NCBI GenBank assembly: GCA_032358255.1
Contig: JAULBX010005331.1
Span: 1 to 64,000, forward strand
Reading direction: 5' to 3'
Length of the DNA stretch: 64,000 nt
DNA from: Heterotrichella gracilis
Taxonomy: Eukaryota > Sar > Xanthophyceae > Tribonematales > Xanthonemataceae
Shown: positions 30,461-42,600 of the stretch, in pieces
Layout of the letters: each line of letters begins with the position of its first letter
How positions within the stretch are numbered: the stretch's first letter is position 1
Program-made: the position numbers and the translations under genes
The notes under the pieces: generated by a model
Seen by the model: the letters and a program-made list of their open reading frames with translations, nothing else
Databases searched by the model: none
What the model was told of the DNA's origin: nothing

Positions 30461-32513
30461 ATGGCGAAAGGTGCAGCCACCATCCACTCTCTCCCTGACG
30501 CAGTCCTGCTGCTCATACTGGGCCGGGTGGACTTCAAGGAACGGGTGCAGGCAGTGCCCCTGGTGTGCAAGGCATGGCACCAGCTGAGCCAGGGACCCTC
30601 TTCATTGTGGGAGGTGCTGAAGGTATGCCAAAGTTGGCGGTAACTCACTGCAGAGGATTCCCGTTGTCGCACGCCAGAGTGTTGCCGTTGTGCACATGCA
30701 CTAAGCTGTCCAGAACACCTTGCCTTGCTATGGCATGTTCACCACTTGAAACAGCAGCACTGGTATGTATGGTCCACATACTGTATTTACCACTTGCAGT
30801 TTGCCTTGTGGGTCTATCTTTTGCTTGCTATTGACTACGTGACCACGTTACCTGCAGTACAAACCTGCAACAGCTGGCTGACTGCCAATGCTAAGCTAGG
30901 CCCCCTCGGTGTTTCCAGGTGCAAGACCATGGCTGGCTCTCGACCAAACCACTGCCTGCCAAAGACTCGGTCCATACTAAGGACGGCGGTGACTTATTTT
31001 CTTGGCTGTTCCTCCGCGCACTCTCTGTGCGCCACCTGGCAATGCCGGGGTCCCTGCACAGGCTCAATCAACTGCACCTCTTGATAATGGCAAGGAGGGA
31101 GCTGCGCGTGCTTGAAGTGGATTCCCTGACAGCCGATCGCTTATCTCTGCTCCACGACAGTGTGCAGCTCACAAGGCTGCACTGGGGCGTGTTTGGGCAA
31201 GCTCCACCCAGCCTAGCCCTTGCTGTGGAGGAGGTGGGCGCTGGAGTTGGGCACCTGGTGGCGCTGAAGCAGCTGCAGCATTTGGACATATCAGACTTCT
31301 TGATGTTTGAATATGGCTTGCCAGCAGCACAAGCAGGGGAGCAGCTGGTGCCGCTCCAGGGTGTGTCCGACCAGCTGCAGGCGCTGACAGCCCTCACAAC
31401 CTTGAGGCTGCACAACCTGCCCTGCCCGAGCAGCCTCGCATGCTTTCCCCACCTGGAGGAGCTTGCTATCCACATGGGGCGGGAGCTGGCTTACCTCGCA
31501 CAGGGCCCGGACAAACTTACCCCCATCCCGCTGCCTGTGGCCCTCAGCACCAGCCTGCGCAGCCTCAGCTTTGGGTCAGATCGCCGATATGCATTGTCCA
31601 TCCTCCATCTCAGCCTGGCCGCCCTCCCCTCCACGGTCCCCAACTTGGCCCACCTGGCGGTGCAAGGGGTGACCATGTGCACAGCTGGCGCCGCCTCATT
31701 GGCCGCCCTCTCCCGCCTCACCTCCCTCTCCCTCCGCGACTACATGAGCAGTACCTCCCCTGATGGGGACTTGCTCCCTAGGTGGGTAGCAGCGCTCAGC
31801 AGCCTGCGCCACCTCCAGCTTGGCTCGGATGCGTTACCAATGGACGCGCGCTGGAGCAATCCATAGGGGACCATATCAGCCTGCTGACGGGGCTCACCAG
31901 CCTCAGCTTGGGGTACAACTCCTTTGCATGGGTGTTGAACCAGGGAGGCGTGCGTGCGCTGCCGCTCCCCGCAGCCATCACCGCCCTCACAGGGCTTCAG
32001 CGGCTGAGGGTGCGCAGCCACGACCCAGAGGACCAGAACGCGGCCATAGTGGTCCACTTGCGCGGCGGGGAGGTGGGGGTTGTCTTCCACCCTGGGTTGA
32101 AATGGGATGCAGTGGACCAGCGGCGCCCAGGGGTGTTTCCAGGTGGGGAGGTGGGCGGGGGTGGTGGCTGCTATGTGAGTGCAAGTGGCGCCTCTTGTGG
32201 CCAAGGCGAGGAGGGTGAGTTGGGGGCAGAGCAGGGGACCGACTGGGCAGCCATGGCGGGCGTGCTTGTGTGGCTGTTGGAGCAGCTGGAGGGGTGCCCA
32301 CCGCACGTTGGGGTGAAGGCGCCTGGTGGCATGGCTGGTTTTCTGCCGTCCGGCCCCAAGAGGGTTGGTGAATGGGTGCACTCCTTTGACTCGCATCCCC
32401 ACCCTGACCTGTGGTGCCCACCCGAGCGGCTGGTGGCCAAGCTGGAGGGGGTGGGGGGGGTGGAGGGTGAGGCGCTGCGGGGGCTGGGGCTGGGGCTCCA
32501 GACCACAAGTTGA
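30461..32513 (+). CDS. F-box/LRR protein 3, frameshifted
   Basis: Exon 1 (30461-30622) is an F-box (LPDAVLLLILGRVDFKERVQ). Exon 2 starts at 30919 (acceptor TTTCCAG) with LRRs such as LQALTALTTLRLHNLPCPSS. The first frame stops at 31864-31866. The matching continuation (LEQSIGDHISLLTGLTSLSL, then DWAAMAGVLVWLLEQLEGCP, GVKAPGGM, WVHSFDSHPHPDLWCPPERL) is in another frame to TGA 32511-32513. Alignment with gene 2 puts the shift near 31840-31850. No GT-AG intron fits there, so this is a real frameshift or a sequence error. If real, the gene makes a protein lacking the C-terminal domain. The upstream LRR part closely matches the fragment at 20564. Confidence 0.8.
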
Positions 32514-33660
32514 CGATTGTGGGGCTGGTTGAACGTGCAAGTGGTTGCAGGACGTGTCCTGAGAGTTGCTGTCTGTTGTTGGTGGACCTCAATGCACCTG
32601 CATGCGTCTGTGTACGTGCATAGCTTTGGTCAGCAAGACTGACTGATGTAAGAGCACAATGCAGTTGGGATGGCAAGGGATTCCCCAACCCTCCATGGGG
32701 TGCACTCCATTTTTGGGGTAGCTCAAGACACATTCAACACCCTACCGTAGGGTATTCGCTAAGACTGGTTTGGTAAACCCATGTACCGACAGAATGCTAA
32801 AAGCGCTTTTCCGTGCGCTTTTTAGGTAACCGCGTATCTGTGGAGATGATGGTGGGACACGATATGCGCCTCTCTGCTGCAGCAATCGACCCTTTCTCGA
32901 TGCTTTTCTGCGCACCGAGGCCAGACAGAGGCCAGTCCTCGTGTCAAAGTCCAATGATCGTCGCACGTGCTTGCATGCAATTGCGGGCCGCTAGTGATCC
33001 TAGTGCCTACCACTGGTCGCGTATCTCACGCAGTATCCAGTTTCTAGTAAGCAGTTCGTCTGTGCACGGACCGTTCAGACCAAAAAAAGACTCTGGAAGC
33101 AGCAAGGCGCAACAGAGAAGATCAACTATCATCCATAAGCTTCCATGCCTAGCCTTTCAGCCCACGTCACCATCCAATCGGTTGTATCTGCGTTGGGTTC
33201 AAACTGATGGCGCGGAAGGAAAGCAAGCACGCACAGGCGTCTTAGGCTCTGGAAAGCCCTCTTCTTTCTGTGACGGCGACTCACATGTGATGCACCATAT
33301 CGGTGGCCGTAGCCAGGAGCAATAAGCGCAACTGGCTCAGCCATGGCATCGCCGTGAACCTGGACTCCTGGCAGGGGCCTTGCTATTGGCCAGGTAACCC
33401 AATATGGTAGAGTATGCACTGCCAACAGGCGATGCGCTAGTGGGTGCTTGTGCAAGCTCCCTGGGCAAGCTGTGGAGCTCTTGTACTGTTCCGTAACCAT
33501 GCAAGTCGTAGAGTCCCATCAAGCTCATATCCACGTGTGCTGAGGGAGCAAGCCCAAGAGGCGGACGCTTGGTATCAACAGGCTCCGTAGACCATGGGTG
33601 AACACGGCACACGCAACGCCCTTCGCAGCGAGCGAGGGTTGCAAGTGCCATTGCTCACAC
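32514..33660. other. Spacer before the WD40 gene
   Basis: Open stretches at 32813-33325 (+) and 33129-33651 (-) have no recognised motif and lack coding character. Promoter and 5' UTR of the WD40 gene should be here. No NB-ARC motif (GxGGxGKT) was found on either strand. Confidence 0.4.
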
Positions 33661-36600
33661 ATGGTGGGTCTCCCCTCCCGCAGGTGGATCGGATCCGCGT
33701 CGTTGTGCGAGTTCCCGATATTTGCGTGCGGTCAAACCACGTCGCAGCAAACTGTGCTGGGATGTTCCAGCAGACCTTCACGCTCCACCAAGGTTGAAGT
33801 TGGAAAGGCAAAAGGGCTGAGGCGGCATATTCAGCAACGCTGCGACAAGCAACCATGGTACGCGGCATCCCACATGTGCGGGGCACAGGGTGCCCTTTTT
33901 TGTCACAAAACCCGCCTGTTGGGTCTGCACGACACAAAACAGATTGATTCCGCTGCAAAAGGCTGCTCGAGCAGCGTTCTCGCCACTGCTTCCTCGCTGG
34001 TACCCATCAGCAGCACTTTTAGTGCCATGGTGCCCATGCTACAGCACCACCTGCTCACCCTTAACCCTTAACCCTAAACCCACCACCTGCTCACTCTAGT
34101 GCCATTTATAGCTCACTAGAGTGCTCTCAACAGCACCATCGATGCTATTGCGCAGTGCAAGGGGTGAGCTGTAGGGTACTGCATAGCATGTTTTTGCGGC
34201 TCAATGGTATTCTGCTCCCATAGCAATGGTCTGCACGACACCAACTCAAACCCTAAACCTTGAAACCCTAAAACCCTAAACCCTTGCTGACACCAACCCC
34301 CCTGTCCCTGCACCAGTGGTTCTGGTCCTCACCCGCCAAGCCAGCCGCAGACCCTAGCCGAGACCCTAGCCGAGACCCCGATGTTGACGACAGCGCGCGC
34401 CTACCCAGCACCAGCACAAGCACAGACCGACTCTCCAGCGTGGCCACAAACCCCCCTTCAAGGGTGACATCCCTCACATCCCTGCAAGGTGAGTGCGCTA
34501 GTCCCTTAGGGGGCATGGAAGCGGCAAGCAAGGGTATGCCCCCGGCGCATAGGGACTACGGACCCTAAGTCAGCTACCTTAGGGGCCCGTCAATGCCCAC
34601 AAGCCTAAACCATCGAGCGCACCAGCACACCGACTGTCCAGCGACCCTCACATCCCTCATCTCCCCTCTGCTATGCAGACCCTACCCTAAACCCTAACCA
34701 GCCCTAACCCCTAAACCCTAAACCCCGCCCTTCTCGCAGACCCAGTGCCCAGTGAGCCGATGCAGCGCGCATACCACAGCGTGGAGCTGCCGGGGGCTGC
34801 CAGGGGATCAGGCTCACCAGCCAGGGGCAGGCGGCGCGGCAGGCGGCAAACATTCGCGTACACGGGGACGTCCACGGATGATGACGGTGCGTGCATGGCA
34901 CAGTGCATTCCCTTAGGGTTTAGGGTCTGGTGTCTAGGGTTTGTGACCAGTTGCCGTGGGAGGGTGGTACGCATACGCGTAAGCGGGGACGTCCACGGAT
35001 GATGACGGTAAGCACGGGGCACGGTGCACTGGTTTGGGGTTTAAGGTTAAGGGTTTAGGGTTTATGACCAGATGGCTTGGGAGGTACCACACATACGCGT
35101 ACGCGGGGACGTCCACGGATGGTGACGATGTGTGCAAAGGCGCAATGCACTGCTTTAGGGTTCTAAGGAAATCGGAAAACGGGCATGCGCATGGTGGCAT
35201 GTCAAGTTGACATGCCCTTTCCTCCCCTCTCGCAGACTTACTCCCCTACCCCCTGGACCAAAACTACCCAAGCCACCGAAGCCTGCACAGCGCACACGAC
35301 TCGGCCCACTCCAGTGTCCTCTCCTTCCCCCGCACATCCACCTGCGAGCCGCCACGTGGCAGCCTGGACCTCACATCCAAGCTCAGCTTTGAGAGCTACA
35401 GCATGCTAACATACTCGGCTGCCCTCCCCCCGCTCCCGCCACCGCCCAGCACTGGGGTGCCATCAGGCAAGTGGGGTGCCGCACCGTGGCGTTACGACTA
35501 TCATTTGTGATATAATCACAAATCACAAAACAATCACAATCACAGTCAGAATCACAATCACAGTCACATCGTGGCGTCCACAGTGCAATTGCCTATTTAA
35601 TACAGGTTACTTTTTTATATTTGAGTTTTTTGTTTTTATTGTTCTTTAATTATATATATTTTTTATTCTCCTCCCTTCAGGCACCCCGAGGCTTGGCCAT
35701 GGGCCCCGGCCGAGGCCCTTGCCCCCGCCCGCCTCGCTTGCCCCGTCAGACATGCAGGCTGCACTGCCTCCCGCACTGTTTGAAAAGTACCTCAAGCTGG
35801 CGGTGTTCCCATGCGAGGTAACGGTTTTTCAAAACCCTGAACCCTAAACCCTTAACCCTAAACGCGCTGCCACCCGCGCTGTTTGACAAGTCCCTCAAGC
35901 TGGGGGTGTTCCCATGCGAGGTAAGGGGTGATGGAAGAAACCCTGCGGGGTCAACCCTAAACCCTAAAGCCTCAGATCTTAAACCTCAAACGCAGAATCC
36001 CCGAGAGCAAGTTATCTGGTTCCCATGCGAGGGTTTTCCCTACCGGACTTGTAATCAGTTCAGGACAGGGCTCTGGCTGGAGCAACTTATACGGGACACT
36101 TTGATTGGGCTCTAGGCTAGATCCCGTGTGAGTAAGCAAGTCAACAACATTTTATGTAGTTCATGATTTGATAGGTTTTACATCGTTTAACCCCTCCCTG
36201 CTTGTGCCACTGGCGCAGTTGAAGTCACCCATTGAAGCATGGATCAAACTACATTGACCTCATCTATTTGTCCACTTGCCAGGTGCCTGTTCCACTAGCG
36301 CTGCTGCAGCGGCTGTGGGGGTGCGCATCCCTTGATGAGGCGGAGCGGTGCGCGGGCCAGCTGGCGGCGGTTGGGGGCCTGCTCATGGCGCGGGTATTTG
36401 ATGGCAGCTGCTGGTGCCAGGTGCAACCGGCCACTCTGCAGGCGCTGGCGGTGGGTGTGAAATTAGAAAATAAAACTCTTGTTCCCAATTTTCTAACTCA
36501 TCGTAGGCGGCGGAAAGTCATTTTGTCACACATTTTATAAAGGTCCAGCAAGTTTCAAAGGCTCTGTAGTCGAAGGCAACATACCTACATTACAATACAG

Positions 36601-39600
36601 ATCACTGCTTTTGTATCCAAATTCTCATTCCTGCCCTCGCCTCTCTGCGCCACGCCCCACTTGCAGTTGCTCGACTTCCCCATGCAACTGCTGGCCACTC
36701 ACTGCCAGTCCCACCCGCCCTCGCCACCATTTCAGAAATTAGAAACTGACACAGATATATCCACAATTTCCCCAACAAATCTCACTCCTCCCCAACCCAC
36801 TGCAGCCATTCGCTGCGCCCCACCTGCGTGACTATCACGCGCAGCTACTAGCCACCTACCTCCAGTCCCACCCCACCCTGGCCACCATTCCCGATGACGG
36901 CTACATCTTGCTCAATCTGGGGTACCACCTGGCTGGCGCCGGGGATCTGGAGGGTTTCCGGGGGGTGCTGTGTGATCCTGGGTGGCTTGAGGCAAAGGTG
37001 GCTGCCTATGGGGTGGCGGGGGCGGTGGAGGATTTCAGGAGGTGGGTGGTGATGGTGGGGGTGGAGGAGGAGGGGCCGATGGGGGTGCGGGTGCAAACTG
37101 GTGACAGTGGTGGCGATGGCGGTGGCGGTGGTGATGGTCTTCCTCCCAGTTCTTGCTTCCCTTGTGTGTATTCCCCGTTCAAAGGGACCTGTTTCCCTCC
37201 CCTCCCCCTCCCTTCTCACTCACCTCCACACCCCGCGCTTTACCTCCCCTTCCCCAGTTTCCTCACCTTGGGCAGCTTCACCCCAATGTGAAGCTGCTCC
37301 TGGAGGCCCTGCAGCTCTCAAGGAAAAACATACCCTCTCTGCCATTTAGGCCCCTCCTGTTGCCCTCCCCTTGACAGTTCTCACCTCCCCTACCACTCTC
37401 CACCTCTTGCCTGGACTCACCCTCACCCTCCCTCCCCATTTTCACCCCTCCCCAGTTTCCTCACCTTGGGTCGCGACCCCGATGTGAAGCTGCTCCTGGA
37501 AGCGTTGCAGCTGGCCATGGCACAGGCGGAACAGTGCGCACACCCCTCGCTGCTGCGGGCGCAGATGGTCAGCCGCCTGATGGCGGTCACATGCTCGCCA
37601 TTCATCCAGGTGGAGGCAGGGCATTAAATGCCATTTTTCTATTCAAAAGACCCCTGCCATTTTTTTAATCCCATTTATTTTCATTTGTTTGCTGGTGGCT
37701 GTCTGCATGAAGCGGCGAGGTTTTCATTTTGTGTTTGTCTACAGCAAAATCTTGACACTGCAGCTCAGCTGTGCCGGAATTCCACTGTCTGCATGCAAAA
37801 TTGGTTCCGCATCATGTCCTCGTGCTATTTACCTCGCTACATAAAATTGCAATCATCTAACAAAAAGCGATCTTGCGCATGCAGGAGTGGACTCGCACCC
37901 AGACCGAGTTGCTGCGCCGCGAAAACGCGTTGCACGAGAGCAACGGCGCCCTGCGCCACCTGCTGCCCCTCACCCCCTCCCTCAGCCAGGCAGGGGGGCT
38001 GCAGCGCATGCACCTCCGGGGCCACGGGGACGCAATCACGCGCGTGTGCCTTTCGCCCAGTGGGGCGGCGCTGGTGACAGGTGGGTGGACGGGCGGGGGA
38101 GCGGAAAACTAAAATATACTTTCTCTTAATATATGTATACCTTAGATAGACATGCGTATATGTAAATGTGGATGTGTATGTTTTATCCACTCCATTTATA
38201 CTGTCATTGGTTTTGGATGTCTATAAGTTGTCACAAGCGGGGCAGGCGGGTTTTAAACATGCATGGCAATTTGCAAACGTGCATTCCTCCTCCACCACCT
38301 CTCCCGGCCCCTTCCACTACCCACCGCCCCCCACCCATCCAGCACCCCACCTCCCTCCCCGCAGCGTCCGCCGACTGCACCGCCCGCGTGTGGGACATGG
38401 CTATTGGCGACTGCATCACGGTATTGGAGGGCCACAGGCAGCCGCTGGCTGACGTGGCAATCACCGCCGATTCGCTGCGCGCCGTCACCGCCAGTGCGGA
38501 CGCCACGCTGCGGGTGTGGAGCCTGGAGAGCGGCGAGTGCACTGCCGTGCTGCAGGTGGGGGTTGGTGGTGGGGGTGGGGGTGGGGGGTTATTGTTGTGC
38601 AAGTGGGGTTGGTGACGTGTGGAGCGACCCTGGTTCTGCTGTCCATGCTAATCTTACTGTGCTGTTGAATGCGTGTACATGGTCCATAACCACAGCGCCG
38701 TTCCGACAGCCCTCACCAGCCCCTCCAATTTCCCCCTTGCAGGGCCACACAGGGGAGGTCAACGTGGTTTCTGTGGGCTCCACCGGAACCCTAGCACTGT
38801 CTGGTTCCGCTGACCGCACCGCCCGCCTGTGGGATGTGCGGCGGGGGGTGTGCCTCATGGTTCTGGCAATGCGGGGGATGGGTGCGTGGCCAGAAACCCT
38901 TGGCAAGGGTAATTTGTGTGTGCCCAGAAACCCTGCCGCTAGTTAGCTACATCGCCGACCAGATGTTGCTAGCACTGTTGATGCTCCGTGCTTTGTAAGG
39001 ATTACAACTCTAAAGTGTGGGGTGTGGGGCGGGGTGTGTGCCTCATAGTTATCTCAATGAGGGGAACGGGTGCCTGGCCTATGCAACCACTGTAAGGAGG
39101 TAGTTAACCATCAGGCGTGGTTATGCCTGCTGCTGTGTGCGGCGTGCGGCGAGGGGTGTGATTCCTTCCCAGCAAACACTCTCACCACTTCAGCACCCCC
39201 ACATTCACCACCCCACCCATCATCACCTGCGGGGCGGACTACACCCCACCATGGGTCCCCCACCCCATTCACCACACACACCACCCTGCAGGCACCATTC
39301 CCCTCCCCATCAACCACACTCTCCCTCACCCCCCCACCCCATTCCTCATCCAAACCACCCACCCCGCAGGCGCCGTGCACTCCGCCTGCCTCAACGCCAC
39401 CTCCAACACCGCCATCACCTGCGGGGCAGACTACACCGCACTGGTATGGGACCTCATGACCGGGCAGTGCCGCATGCAGCTGAAGGGCCACAAGGAGGTG
39501 CTTACGCATTCGGTGATGAGCGGGGACGGCGGGTTCGCGGTTACAGCTTCGGCGGATGGCAAGGCAATGTGCGTGTGGGTGGGGGGTGGTGGGGGGGGGG

Positions 39601-42600
39601 GTGGGAAGGGGGCCGCCAGTGTGATCATGCACTCCTCCACATGATTGGCCACATCCCACACCATCCCCTCCTTGTGTGCAGACTGTGGCATGTCAGCACT
39701 GGCAAGTGCCTTCACTAGATGACTGGGCCCAAACCCTACCCCGAAACCCTAGTCCTTAAACCCTAGACCTTAGATATAAAGCCTAAACCCTTCTGCAGGC
39801 TGTGGCATCTCGGCACCGGCAAAGTCCTGCACCAGCTCAGCGGGCCCTAAACCCTAATGCTCAACCCTAAACCCCAGACCCTAAACCCTAAACCCTAAAT
39901 CGTCCCGCAGGCTGTGGCACATCGGCACCGGCAAGGTCCTGCACCATCTCAGGGGGCCCAAACCCTACCGCTAAACCTTAGACCTTAAACCCTAGACCCT
40001 AATCGCTATACACCAAACTCTCCCACAGGCTGAAGCCCATCGGCACCGGCAGGTCCTGCACCAGCTCAGCGGGCCTTAACCCAAATGCTACGTGCTAAAC
40101 CCTAAAAGCTAAACCCTAAACCCTTCCGCAAACTGTGGCACATCGGCACCGGCAAGGTCCTGCACCAGCTCAGCGGCCCCAAACCCTAATGCTACGTGCT
40201 AAACCCTAAAAGCTAAACCCTAAACCCTTGCGCAGGCTGTGGCACATTGGCACCGGCAAGGTCCTGCACCAGCTGAGCGAGGGTGGCGGCAGGATCAACA
40301 CAGTCCGGATCAGCAAGGACGAGGCGCTGGTGGCGGCTGGGTCGGACGACGGCGTGGTCCGGGTGTGGGATGCGGGCAGTGGGGCGGCGGTGCATGAGCT
40401 GGCAGGTATGGGCACAATACCAAACAAAATGCTGTGGCCTGCAACAGGGGACTAAACAAACAATGGTAACCATTCCTCCCATGTCAGTTTCATCGTCTAC
40501 CTGTCCCATCCCCTGCATTCTCCCCTCTGACTACCCCATCCCCTTCCTCTTCCATCCTCTACATGTTTCATTAACCACTGCCCCGTTGCAGGGCACACCG
40601 CCTGGATATCCGATGCCGCAGTCAGCCCAGACAACAAAACCCTGGTGACGGCCTCAGGGGACGGCACCGCCATCGCCTGGGATTTGGCCACAGGGAAGCA
40701 ATCCCTGGTGATGGAGGGGCACAACGATGAGGTCACCTCGGTGGTCCTCACCCGCAAGGGGCAGTTTGCAATCACTGGGAGCAGGGATGGCACTGCGCGC
40801 GTGTGGGACCTCAAATCCCCAAACCAGGTAGGGTAGGGGATATATTGAGCAGGAGGGGTCTGGGTTTGTATTAAATCACTACTCCGCACATGCTGTGGCC
40901 AGGCTGCATGGCTAGTTTCCTGCTTATTTAATGCTCATTTCCAAAAGGGGGAGATTGCAATCACTGGGAGCAGGGATGGCACTGCGCGCGTGTGGGACCT
41001 CCAATCCCCAAACCAGGTAGGGTAGACGTGGTCACCGCAGTTAGGGACTAGGGTTTAGGGTTTCATGGCATCTGCAAGGGGGTAGGATCTCTTCTTCACG
41101 CCTCCTATTTCCATGAGCATTTCTTGCTTCCATGTTCGTCGGATGATTATTTTATCAAATCGTCGTAATTCTTTATGTATTTATCTCCTATTCCTGCTCC
41201 AGGGCGCCGCGAAAACCCTCCACAAGGGTAAAGTCACCACAGTGGCCTGCAGCGTGGCAGGGGGAGTAGCCATCAGCGCAGGGGAGGACTCTGCAGTCAA
41301 CATGTGGGACCTGGCAACTGGGGCGCACAAAACCACGCTGTGGGGTCACAAAGCTACCGTCCGGTGGGCGAGGGTTTCACCCGATGGGACCACCGCGGTG
41401 ACCGTCTCTGGGGAGGGCGCCATCAAGGTGCGATAAAAACCCTAAATCGTCAACCCTAAACCCTAAATCCCGGTTACCATGACTGGGAAGGTGCCATCAA
41501 GGTGCAACAACACAGGAACCCTAAGCTTCTAACCCTAAGCCCAAAACGGTTGTAGCTCTGTCTGGGTTAATACTTGTTCCCCTTTGTTCTTATCCACAAG
41601 CGGAACCGCAGTAGCCAAGGTAGAACTGCTCGGCGCCGCATGTGCAGGGTTCTAATTGCCAATCCAGATATGTTACAGGAAAAACATATGTCGACCATAG
41701 TATACCAACCCCCTTTCCCTTCCACCCAGGTGTGGGATTTGGGCACGGGGGAATGCGCCCGGAGCTGCATGGCCTCTGCACAGAACACCCGCGCAACCGC
41801 GGTGGCCATCTCCCACGACTGCCGTGTGGCCGCTGCCATGCTTTTCGACAGCACCATCTGCGTGTGGGATCTGGAGGCCATGGGGTGTGTGCGCGTGCTG
41901 CAGCGCAGGGGGGATGCGGAGCGCCACTCGGTGAGGACTTGTGCCAGTGATGGTCTAGATATCTAAATATGACTGAACATGCGTGTACTAGACACCGATG
42001 TGTGGGCGAGGGGCGAGGCAGCGGAGGAGAAACATGATTAAATGATTAATTAAAAGATCTTCACCTGCTGTTCGCGCGGCTCAATACGACTTTCTTGCCT
42101 CACCATTGCTGTATAGCTGCATGATCCCCTCTGTCCCAGGGCGGCATGAACGGCATCTGCTTGGATTCATAAACACTCAGGAATATTTGTTTAATTTTTA
42201 GATTGTTTTCTATCTCTTGTCACAGGACCGCATGATCGCCTGCCTCATGTCAACTTCAAATCAGGAGTAAATGTTTAGTGTTTTAATTCTTTTATTCTCT
42301 ATTTCTGTCCCAGGGCCGCATGAACGGCATCTGCCTCACTTCCGACGGTCTGCTTGCGCTCACTGTATCCATGGACTCCGATGCCCGCCTCTGGGACCTG
42401 CACACAGGGGAGTGCGCCCACGTCATGAAAGGTAAAGGGGGAAAGAAGGAATCGGGGCGGTGCGGGTGGTGCGCAGGGGAGGAAACCTAAATATGGGTGG
42501 TGGGCGGGGGAGCTGGGTGCGGTGCGTGACTAGGGCAACAGGCTGCGGGCCCTAATTAGTTACCGCCTCTGTGCGCTTCTCTCTTTCATTCCATTTTCTA

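Noticed and set aside
32813-33651. Overlapping ORFs on both strands before the WD40 gene
   Set aside because: They are of moderate length but show no domain or codon pattern, and I could not connect them by phase-matched splice sites.
39111-39659. 182-residue minus-strand ORF
   Set aside because: It is a shadow of a WD40 exon and low-complexity intron sequence.
39725-40230. A chromosome end
   Set aside because: Telomere-type units are short, interrupted and flanked by exons of one gene, so this is interstitial.
39680-40285. CRISPR array
   Set aside because: Regular repeats are present but they are exon edges with telomere-like spacers in a eukaryotic gene.
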